A program made the position numbers and the translations under genes. The notes below the pieces were generated by a model. It was not told the DNA's origin and ran no database searches. It was given only the letters and a program-made list of their open reading frames with translations. From contig JACQXL010000247.1 of the NCBI GenBank assembly GCA_016208805.1, forward strand, positions 1 through 5,497: a DNA stretch of 5,497 nt, read 5' to 3'. Shown piece by piece: positions 1 through 5,463 of this stretch. Positions within the stretch are counted from its first letter, which is position 1; each line of letters starts with the position of its first letter. The DNA comes from Planctomycetota bacterium. GTDB lineage: Bacteria > Planctomycetota > MHYJ01 > JACQXL01.

Positions 1-4
1 TGCG

Positions 5-37
5 CCTGCCTGCGCCAAGCGGAGCGCGGCAGGCAGG
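5..37. repeat. GC-rich inverted repeat, 9-bp perfect stem
   Basis: The arm CCTGCCTGC at 5-13 is the exact reverse complement of GCAGGCAGG at 29-37, around a 15-nt GC-rich loop. No T-run follows, so it is not a convincing terminator. It lies in gene-free DNA upstream of ruvB, beside two further inverted repeats. It could be part of a dispersed intergenic repeat or the end of an element cut by the window edge. Its function is unknown. Confidence 0.5.
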
Positions 38-49
38 GATTTGGGACGA

Positions 50-77
50 GATTCTTCGCCCTACGGGCTCAGAATGA
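50..77. repeat. Short imperfect inverted repeat resembling dispersed intergenic repeats
   Basis: ATTCT at 51-55 pairs with AGAAT at 71-75. Inside it GCCC (58-61) pairs with GGGC (65-68) around a TAC loop. Elements of the general form GATTCTTCG...CAGAATGAC recur between genes in many environmental bacterial genomes; that is from general familiarity and was not checked by a search. Only one copy is visible here, so its repetitive nature is inferred. No coding potential was recognised. Confidence 0.4.
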
Positions 78-107
78 CCATGCCATGCCGCATGGCGTGG
101 CACTTTT
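78..107 (+). terminator. Possible intrinsic terminator of an upstream gene
   Basis: Bases 78-87 pair with 91-100 in a 10-bp stem containing one T-G wobble, closed by a CCG loop. CAC and then five T residues (103-107) follow. A strong stem plus a T-run on the + strand fits a Rho-independent terminator for a gene left of the window. The 3-nt gap before the short T-run weakens the call. It also suggests that ruvB is not simply read through from upstream. Confidence 0.4.
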
Positions 108-125
108 TGGGTGGTTTATTTCCCA

Positions 126-184
126 TTTCGCAAGAGTTCAGAAGTAAGCGGATTTAATCGGCTCTATCCGCTAAATCAGTTTAC
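126..184 (+). repeat. Composite dispersed repeat, copy 1, upstream of ruvB
   Basis: The copy starts with the 16-mer TTTCGCAAGAGTTCAG (126-141) and, after a short spacer, ends in three 9-bp units of form (A/T)ATCnGnTn at 156-164, 165-173 and 174-182. The 16-mer recurs exactly on the minus strand at 5448-5463. The 156-184 part matches 4474-4502 at 25 of 29 positions. Bases 147-153 and 166-172 form a 7-bp inverted repeat. The copy ends 7 nt before the ruvB ATG, so it forms most of the immediate leader. Its function is not known. Confidence 0.75.
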
Positions 185-191
185 TGATAAA

Positions 192-1217
192 ATGAACCGC
201 ATTATCTCACGTAACAAGAACGACGAAGACATCAGTCTGGATAACACCCTCCGGCCATCCGATTTTGACGAGTTTATCGGCCAACCCAAGATAGTCAACA
301 ACCTCAAGATTTACATTGAGGCGGCCAAGAAACGGCAGGATGTCCTGGACCATATCATCTTCACCGGACTGCCCGGGCTGGGCAAAACCACGTTGTCGTA
401 TCTGGTCACCCGGGAACTCGGCTCCAATATCAAAACCGTCACCGGCCCGTCCATTGAACGACCGGCTGACCTGGCCGGCATATTGACCAACCTGAAGAAG
501 GGCGATGTGCTGTTTATAGACGAGATTCACCGCATCCCGTCCATCGTAGAGGAATATCTCTATTCGGCGATGGAGGATTTCGTGCTGAATATAATGATAG
601 ACCAGGGCCCGCACGCCCGGTCGGTCCAACTCAACCTGGCCCGTTTCACCCTGATTGGCGCCACCACCCGGGAAGGCCTGCTCACCGAGGCATTCCGGAG
701 CCGGTTCGGCATCTTTGAGAAACTCGGCCTCTACCCCAAGGACGACTTAGTCAAAATAGTCAGGCGGTCGGCCAAACTGCTGGATGTCAAGGGCGCGGAT
801 GAAGCGTTTGAGTTGATAGCCCGGCGCAGCCGCGGCACGCCCCGGGTGGCCAACCGCGTCCTGAAACGTATCCGCGACCTGGCACAGGTCAAAGCCAATA
901 ATATTATCACGCTCCAGATTGCCCAGGAAGGGCTTGATATGCTGGGCATTGATAACCAGGGGCTGGACGAAACCGACCGCAAGATATTGAATACGGTTAT
1001 TTCCTATAACGGCGCGCCGGTGGGTTTGAAGACGATTGCCGTCTCGGTCGGCGAGGAGGAAGATACGATTGAAGAGGTTTACGAGCCGTATCTGATTCAG
1101 TGCAGTTTCCTGGAAAAGACGCCCCGGGGCCGGAAGGCCACCGCCCAGGCCTATGAACACCTTCATAAACCCTGCCCGGCCAATAACCCGCAGCCGGAAC
1201 AGAAAAGGATATTCTAA
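192..1217 (+). CDS. ruvB: Holliday junction branch-migration ATPase RuvB
   Basis: RuvB is the hexameric AAA+ motor that, with RuvA, drives branch migration at Holliday junctions in homologous recombination and replication-fork repair in the cytoplasm. From the ATG at 192 the product is 341 residues, a normal family length. Visible motifs: LRPSDFDEFIGQ near the N-terminus, Walker A GLPGLGKTT (59-67, with Leu where Pro is usual), Walker B VLFIDEIH (106-113), sensor 1 GATTREG (156-162), arginine finger in FRSRFGI (168-174), sensor 2 RGTPRVANR (214-222), and the C-terminal winged helix ending near TPRGRKAT. An upstream in-frame GTG at 111 would add 27 residues encoded by repeat DNA with no counterpart in RuvB; the MNRIIS start fits the family. 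No good Shine-Dalgarno precedes the ATG. ruvA and ruvC are not in the window. Confidence 0.96.
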   Translation: MNRIISRNKNDEDISLDNTLRPSDFDEFIGQPKIVNNLKIYIEAAKKRQDVLDHIIFTGLPGLGKTTLSYLVTRELGSNIKTVTGPSIERPADLAGILTNLKKGDVLFIDEIHRIPSIVEEYLYSAMEDFVLNIMIDQGPHARSVQLNLARFTLIGATTREGLLTEAFRSRFGIFEKLGLYPKDDLVKIVRRSAKLLDVKGADEAFELIARRSRGTPRVANRVLKRIRDLAQVKANNIITLQIAQEGLDMLGIDNQGLDETDRKILNTVISYNGAPVGLKTIAVSVGEEEDTIEEVYEPYLIQCSFLEKTPRGRKATAQAYEHLHKPCPANNPQPEQKRIF

Positions 1218-1219
1218 CT

Positions 1220-4200
1220 ATGGAACTTAAAGGCGAATTAACATTACAGGGGCTGGTGGAAATATTCAAGACCATCCTGGAAAGCGGCAAGGAGTGCACC
1301 CTGATTGTATTTGATGCCGAAAGCAAGAAATCATTCTTCTTCGCCAAGGAAGCCATCCGGATATTCTTTTCCGGCAAGCGCCGGGTTCTGCCCATCGGCG
1401 AGTTGCTGGTCAAGGCCAAACTGATTACGGTGGAACAACTGGCCGAGGCGCTCCGGCTCCAGAAATCAACCCATTTCCGGTTGGGCGAAGTCCTTTTCCA
1501 GATGGGACTGGTCAAGGAAGCGCAGGTGCTCCAGGCCGTCCGTTACCAGATAGAGGAAGAAGTTTACGGTTTATTTACCTGGGAAACCGCCAATTTTGAA
1601 CTGTTTGAAGGCCCGCCGCCTGAGGAACTGGAAGAAACTCCGGCCACATCGCTGCCCTTTGATACCCCCGCATTTATCCAGGAATCGCTCAGCCGGTTTG
1701 AGGAACTTAAATCCATCAAGCAGGTGATTCCGGCGATTAGCACTATTTTCATAACGACCGAAGACGGCGAGGAACTCGCCAATAAACCCGATTTACAGCC
1801 GATTTTCAAGAAAGTCCTGCCGCTGGTGGACGGTTTGCGGACAATGGAAGATATCATCAACGAATGCCCGATGACCACCTCGTTTGAAATATATAAGGCC
1901 GTCTATCTGCTCAATAACAAAGGCGCCATCCAGAAGGTGTCATTTGAGCAGATTAAGGAAACCGCCCGCGAATTGCAGAGACAGAACAAGAACGAAAAAG
2001 CGCTCCTCTTCTACCATCAGGCCACCAAGATTAACCCGTCCGACGTGATTGTCCTGCAGAACTACGCTGAAATACTGGAAAAACTCGGCCGCAAAGACGA
2101 GGCCGGCAACGAATACAAGAGATTAGGCGACCTGATGGAAGAGAAAAACAACTCCAAACAGGCGCTGATTGCCTACCAGCGCGCGCTTAACTGCCTGCCC
2201 GATGACGAATACATCCACCTGAAACTGTTTGACCACGCCGTCCTGCAAAAACAGGTCGCCGAGGCCGTAATGATAGGCAAACAACTCCTGAAAATCTACG
2301 GCCGTTCCAAGGAAGCGGATAAAATGACCGGGTTGGCCACTAAACTCTATGAACTCCAGCCACCCGATTTTGAACTGCGCGCCTATGTCTCTTCGGCCTA
2401 TTATGTGATGGGCGAATTTGAGAAATCCAAGGAAGAATTAACCAGGGCCGTCAAAGGACTGCCGTCCCAGAAACTGGACGACCTGATAAAGGCGTATGAG
2501 AACGTCATGGAAATAGAACCGCACCACGCCGATGCCAGGTATCAGATTGACCGCCTGCTGAAGATAAAAGCGCATAAGCGGCGCATCAAACGGTTGCTCA
2601 TCACGGCCGGTATATTGGTCTTTCTGTTAATCGGCGCCGCGGCCGGACTGTTCTTCTACGACCGGCAAATCCAGCAGAACGAGTTCGCCGCGTTCAAAAA
2701 GGAATTGGAAACACTCAAACAGGCCAAGCGCTACGAGGAAGCCATTGCTAAATGCAAACAGTTCAATTATCCCTATGCGGTTCTGACAATGCGACTGCTC
2801 AAGGACGAAATCGCCGCCATAGAACTCCTGATTCATAAGAACAAACAGGTTAAGTTAAACGCCATCGTTGAGAAACTCAGCCAGTTGAAACAGGAATTCA
2901 TCCAGGCCGAAGGTCAGCTGGCCCAGGTGGCGGAATACGACCAGATTCTCAAGACTTATCGCGACCTGCACGACAAGGCCAACCAGACCTTCCAGCAGAC
3001 CTTCCCGGAAAATCCGCCGCCGGTAAAGGAGCCGTTTGAGGGCTATAACAACATCCGCCGTGAATTTGAGGGGTTCGTCAGCGTCATCCAGCAGAAGATG
3101 AAAGAGATTATGGACTATCTCAACGAAGCCCAGGCGCTCTTTTATCAGACCGAAGAACTCACCAAGCAGGACAAACTTGACGAAGCCGCCAAACTTATTT
3201 ACAAACTGGTCAACGACTATCCGCATTCAATGGTTTCCCGGAACGCCCGCATCCCGATAAAAATAGAAACCGAGCCGTCCGGCGCCGAGGTGTTCCTGAA
3301 CAACAACAAGGAAGGCGCCACCCCGCTGGTCGTTAAATTGCCCCTCAAAGGAGCCGCCCGGCTCAAAGTCGCCCGGCGCGGATACCAGGCGCAGGAAAAA
3401 GATATCAAACCATACGAACAATCGCATCTGATGCTAAAACTGGATAAAAAAGCCGAATGGTCCTATGCCACCGGCAAGCCCGTTGAATCCACGCCGGCAC
3501 TGCTCAATGACGCCCTGACTGTCGGCGGTCTTGACGGATTCGTCTATTCGTTCAACCCGTCCGGCGGTCAACTCCACTGGCGCTTCCGCACGGATAACCT
3601 GTCCGAAATCACTTCATCGCCCAGGTTCACCACCCGGGTGATTGTCTTCGGCTGTGCGGACAATGCTGTCTATGCCATCCGTCCGGAGGCCGGCAGCGCC
3701 CGTAAATATTATTCCTTCAAGGCCGGCGGACCGGTCAAGGCGTCGCCGGTATTATCAGCGGACGGCAACACCGTCTTCATCGGCAGCGCCGACGGCAATT
3801 TCTATGCGCTCAATCCCAAACTGGAATTGCTCTGGAAATTCCCGGCCGGCGGCAAGATTGTCAATACCGCGGCGCTTGATAGCGATACCGTCTATGTCGC
3901 CTCCGAAGACGGCTTCTTATATTATCTGGACCCGGCCAAAGGCGCGTCCAGATGGAAATTGGGCGTCGGGCTAAAACCGACCGCGCCGGTGAAATACAAC
4001 AACAATATCTTCGTCTGCAGCGAGAATAATATTATGGCCATCAGCACCTCCAGCCCCAAGATAGAATGGCAATTCAAGGTCAAAGGCGAAATCACCGATG
4101 CGCCGGCCGCGGCCAAAGACACCCTCTTTGTCCCGGGCGGCGATAAAACCCTTTATGCCGTTGATATCAATAAACGCGCGGTCAAATGGCAGTTCCAGGC

Positions 4201-4411
4201 CAAAGGCGCGCTCAAGGCCAGTCCGGCCGTCGCGGATGATGTCGTCTATTTCGGCAGTGACGACAACTACGTCTATGCGCTCAACGCATCCAACGGCGAT
4301 GAAATCTGGCGCTATAAAACCGGCGGTCCCGTCCGGGCCACCCCGTATATCCATAAAAATATGGTCTATGTCGGCTCGGATGACAATAATATTTATGCCA
4401 TAGAAAAATAG
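1220..4411 (+). CDS. DUF4388/TPR/PEGA/PQQ-like beta-propeller single-pass membrane protein
   Basis: This 1063-residue protein has no recognised specific function. Domains in order: a DUF4388-like head (about 1-130) containing an MshEN-like stretch from about residue 58 (PIGELLVKAKLIT...RLGEVLFQMGLV); a probable winged helix (about 195-243, PLVDGLRTMEDII); TPR-type helical repeats (about 248-452); a Lys/Arg-rich patch then one membrane helix (about 459-480); a helical region with a proline-rich hinge (595-605) and one more TPR-like hairpin (633-675); a PEGA domain (about 678-742, motif PSGA at 686-689); and a PQQ-type beta-propeller (745-1063). The positive-inside rule puts the head in the cytoplasm and the PEGA and propeller domains outside. 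The start has an AAGGA site at 1205-1209, 10 nt upstream, and lies 2 nt after the ruvB stop, suggesting coupling. The propeller resembles BamB, but this is not BamB: there is no lipoprotein signal and it is far too long. A sensory or scaffold role is inference. Confidence 0.88.
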   Translation: MELKGELTLQGLVEIFKTILESGKECTLIVFDAESKKSFFFAKEAIRIFFSGKRRVLPIGELLVKAKLITVEQLAEALRLQKSTHFRLGEVLFQMGLVKEAQVLQAVRYQIEEEVYGLFTWETANFELFEGPPPEELEETPATSLPFDTPAFIQESLSRFEELKSIKQVIPAISTIFITTEDGEELANKPDLQPIFKKVLPLVDGLRTMEDIINECPMTTSFEIYKAVYLLNNKGAIQKVSFEQIKETARELQRQNKNEKALLFYHQATKINPSDVIVLQNYAEILEKLGRKDEAGNEYKRLGDLMEEKNNSKQALIAYQRALNCLPDDEYIHLKLFDHAVLQKQVAEAVMIGKQLLKIYGRSKEADKMTGLATKLYELQPPDFELRAYVSSAYYVMGEFEKSKEELTRAVKGLPSQKLDDLIKAYENVMEIEPHHADARYQIDRLLKIKAHKRRIKRLLITAGILVFLLIGAAAGLFFYDRQIQQNEFAAFKKELETLKQAKRYEEAIAKCKQFNYPYAVLTMRLLKDEIAAIELLIHKNKQVKLNAIVEKLSQLKQEFIQAEGQLAQVAEYDQILKTYRDLHDKANQTFQQTFPENPPPVKEPFEGYNNIRREFEGFVSVIQQKMKEIMDYLNEAQALFYQTEELTKQDKLDEAAKLIYKLVNDYPHSMVSRNARIPIKIETEPSGAEVFLNNNKEGATPLVVKLPLKGAARLKVARRGYQAQEKDIKPYEQSHLMLKLDKKAEWSYATGKPVESTPALLNDALTVGGLDGFVYSFNPSGGQLHWRFRTDNLSEITSSPRFTTRVIVFGCADNAVYAIRPEAGSARKYYSFKAGGPVKASPVLSADGNTVFIGSADGNFYALNPKLELLWKFPAGGKIVNTAALDSDTVYVASEDGFLYYLDPAKGASRWKLGVGLKPTAPVKYNNNIFVCSENNIMAISTSSPKIEWQFKVKGEITDAPAAAKDTLFVPGGDKTLYAVDINKRAVKWQFQAKGALKASPAVADDVVYFGSDDNYVYALNASNGDEIWRYKTGGPVRATPYIHKNMVYVGSDDNNIYAIEK
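3452..4408 (+). repeat. Eight propeller repeats of about 40 residues within the large gene
   Basis: Residues 745-1063 repeat a pattern of the type SPA...VYxGSxDxxxYALx...WxFxxGG eight times. Seven repeats end in a WxF-like strand (the second is degenerate, KYYSF). The eighth stops at YAIEK, while an orphan WSYATG strand (from residue 747) opens the domain. This fits an eight-bladed ring closed by pairing the first strand with the last blade, as in BamB and PQQ dehydrogenases. The repeats are clear in protein and only weakly conserved in DNA, so they are old. Confidence 0.75.
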
Positions 4412-4420
4412 GTGTTTTTC

Positions 4421-4449
4421 TTGACCCTGTTAGAAATGTTTGATATAGG
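4421..4449 (+). promoter_or_regulatory. Sigma-70-type promoter with extended -10 for rplM-rpsI
   Basis: TTGACC (4421-4426, 5 of 6 consensus matches) is separated by exactly 17 nt from TATAGG (4444-4449, 4 of 6), which is preceded by TGA, giving an extended -10 TGn motif. Transcription would start near 4456 and leave a leader of about 55 nt before rplM. An 11-bp palindrome, AGGGTTACCCT (4447-4457), overlaps the -10 end and the predicted start and could be an operator. The promoter begins 10 nt after the preceding gene's stop codon. No clear terminator is seen between them, so some read-through is possible. Confidence 0.6.
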
Positions 4450-4473
4450 GTTACCCTTTATCAACAAACGGAG

Positions 4474-4502
4474 AATCGGCTAAATCCGTTTAATCAGTTT
4501 AC
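4474..4502 (+). repeat. 9-bp-period leader repeat, copy 2, upstream of rplM
   Basis: Three head-to-tail 9-bp units of form AATCnGnTn occupy 4474-4482, 4483-4491 and 4492-4500, followed by AC. The block matches the ruvB leader (156-184) at 25 of 29 positions. It ends 8 nt before the rplM ATG, almost the same spacing as at ruvB. The 16-mer flank of the other copies is absent. It would be transcribed in the rplM leader, where no good Shine-Dalgarno is visible. Confidence 0.75.
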
Positions 4503-4510
4503 AGAACTAT

Positions 4511-5005
4511 ATGGCAAAGATTATAACATCGCACAAGACCTATCTGGCCAAGGAGGACGAGGTCAAACAGCGCTGGCACCTGATAGATGCCACCGACAAG
4601 ATTCTCGGCCGGCTGGCCGTCCAGATTGCCAATATCATCAGGGGCAAACACCGGCCCACCTATACGCCCCATATGGATACGGGCGATTTCGTGGTCGTGA
4701 TTAACGCCGAAAAGATTAAACTCACCGGAAAAAAGCCGGACCAGAAGGTATATAAACGCTATTCCGGTTTCCACGACGGCCAGAACCTGGTGCCGTTCAA
4801 AACCGTGATGGCCAAAAACCCGGAACGGGTGATTTATCTGGCCGTCAAACGGATGCTGCCGTCAACTAGGTTATCGGATTATCTCCTGCGCAAACTCCAT
4901 ATTTACGCCGGCGACCAACACCCGCATCAGGGACAGAAACCCGAACTGCTTAAGGTTGAGCCGCAGCGAAATCCCGCTACTTATAGCGGGGCTGAATTAA
5001 AATGA
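4511..5005 (+). CDS. rplM: 50S ribosomal protein L13
   Basis: L13 is an early-assembling 23S rRNA-binding protein of the large subunit. The 164-residue product shows the family signature: KTYLAK (9-14), RWHLIDATDKILGRLA (21-36), RGKHRPTYTPHMDTGDFVVVINAEKI (44-69), the VYKRYSG segment, PERVIYLAVKRMLP, and KLHIYAGDQHPHQGQKPELL. It is longer than the usual 142 or so residues because of about 8 extra residues at the start and a C-terminal tail (EPQRNPATYSGAELK, 150-164). Part of that tail is encoded by a perfect palindrome. The start lacks a clear SD; the next in-frame ATG (4673) would remove conserved residues. The TGA stop overlaps the rpsI ATG (ATGA), so the two are translationally coupled, as is usual for this pair. 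In E. coli the rplM-rpsI leader is reported to be autoregulated by L13; whether this one is cannot be seen. Confidence 0.96.
   Translation: MAKIITSHKTYLAKEDEVKQRWHLIDATDKILGRLAVQIANIIRGKHRPTYTPHMDTGDFVVVINAEKIKLTGKKPDQKVYKRYSGFHDGQNLVPFKTVMAKNPERVIYLAVKRMLPSTRLSDYLLRKLHIYAGDQHPHQGQKPELLKVEPQRNPATYSGAELK
4973..4991 (+). promoter_or_regulatory. Hairpin in the rplM 3' end overlapping the rpsI SD-like bases
   Basis: CCCGCTA (4973-4979) and TAGCGGG (4984-4990) form a perfect 7-bp stem with a CTTA loop. It coincides exactly with rplM codons 155-160. The only SD-like bases for rpsI, the G-run at 4988-4991, lie in the 3' arm 10 nt before its ATG. A ribosome finishing rplM would open the stem, which would make S9 synthesis depend on L13 translation. 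The hairpin is seen in the sequence; the regulatory role is inferred. It has no T-run, so it is not a terminator. Confidence 0.5.
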
Positions 5006-5364
5006 CAGAAACAACAACGACAACGACAACGCACTCATACCGCGGCACCGGCCGGCGCAAAACCGCCATCGCCCAGGTCGTCCTGAAAAAGGGCACCGGC
5101 AAAATCACCGTCAACGAACTGGAATACAACAAATACTTCCCGACGATTGAACAGCAGTTAACGGTCCTGAAACCATTTACGGTGATGAGCCTGCTGGGCC
5201 GTTATGATGTTACGGCCGTGGTCAGTGGCGGCGGCAAGGTCTGCCAGGCCGATGCCGTGGTGATGGGCCTGGCCCGGGCGCTGAAAGTCAGCGACAAAAC
5301 CCTCGCGCCAACACTCCGGAAAAACGGGTTCCTCACCCGCGATTCCAGGATGAAGGAACGCTAG
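5002..5364 (+). CDS. rpsI: 30S ribosomal protein S9, interrupted by an in-frame TAG
   Basis: S9 sits in the head of the small subunit, and its C-terminal tail reaches the P-site tRNA. The reading frame has the family core: YRGTGRRKTAIA (13-24), GTGKITVNELEYNKYFP, LLGRYDV, SGGGKVCQADAVVMGLARAL (75-94), and LRKNGFLTRDSRMKER ending at residue 120. A TAG at 5362-5364 stops the frame at the point where relatives read ERKKYG, so the stop replaces the first of two lysines. The next 16 codons encode the canonical tail. An intact gene would give 137 residues. AAG to TAG is a single-base change, so a sequencing or assembly error, a real nonsense mutation or read-through are all possible. The N-terminus has a seven-threonine run encoded by ACA/ACG repeats (5011-5031). 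The start overlaps the rplM stop by 4 nt. Confidence 0.93.
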   Translation: MTETTTTTTTHSYRGTGRRKTAIAQVVLKKGTGKITVNELEYNKYFPTIEQQLTVLKPFTVMSLLGRYDVTAVVSGGGKVCQADAVVMGLARALKVSDKTLAPTLRKNGFLTRDSRMKER

Positions 5365-5415
5365 AAATACGGCCAGAAAGGCGCCCGCAGACGCTTCCAG
5401 TATTCCAAGCGGTAA
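5365..5415 (+). pseudogene. rpsI: Severed C-terminal tail of S9 (rpsI)
   Basis: In the same frame as rpsI and directly after its TAG, codons 122-137 read KYGQKGARRRFQYSKR, followed by TAA at 5413-5415. This is the normal S9 ending, including the terminal SKR. There is no start codon or frameshift in between. The segment is therefore the rest of rpsI, cut off only by the TAG. Its intactness suggests that the interruption is very recent or not real. Confidence 0.9.
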
Positions 5416-5420
5416 ACCAA

Positions 5421-5463
5421 GCCACAGATTACACGGATTCCTTATTACTGAACTCTTGCGAAA
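5421..5463 (-). repeat. Composite dispersed repeat, copy 3, inverted after rpsI
   Basis: Read on the minus strand, this starts with TTTCGCAAGAGTTCAG (5463 to 5448), identical over 16 bases to 126-141. A spacer of about 8 nt follows, ending in TAAG as in copy 1. Two 9-bp units, AATCCGTGT and AATCTGTGG, come next. It has the same order of parts as copy 1, in opposite orientation. The GCCACAGATTACACGGATT part resembles dispersed intergenic sequence of many environmental bacteria (general familiarity, not searched). No terminator or gene was recognised in 5416-5497. Confidence 0.7.

Noticed and set aside
156..182. CRISPR-like array
   Set aside because: The 9-bp units are contiguous with no spacers, too short and too few, and no cas genes are present.
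111..191. Upstream GTG start adding 27 residues to RuvB
   Set aside because: The added residues are encoded by the dispersed repeat, have no RuvB counterpart, and the ATG at 192 gives the normal N-terminus.
207..4354. Many minus-strand and out-of-frame open frames inside ruvB and the large gene, including 3642-3974 and 4098-4403
   Set aside because: They overlap well-supported genes, have low-complexity or Arg/Ser/Pro-rich composition typical of shadow frames, and show no recognisable domain.
3452..4408. PQQ-dependent dehydrogenase activity
   Set aside because: Only the propeller repeat pattern is visible; the domain is short and no cofactor or calcium-binding catalytic motif was recognised, so a structural or binding role is more likely.
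4499..4774. Minus-strand open frame over the rplM start
   Set aside because: It is fully antisense to conserved L13 sequence and has no family resemblance or start signals.
4973..4991. Intrinsic terminator between rplM and rpsI
   Set aside because: No T-run follows the stem and it lies within coding sequence of an overlapping gene pair.
5362..5364. Genome-wide reassignment of TAG as a sense codon
   Set aside because: The large gene ends in TAG right after a natural propeller ending; reading through would add 23 residues (to the TAA at 4481) across the rplM promoter. A local cause is more likely.
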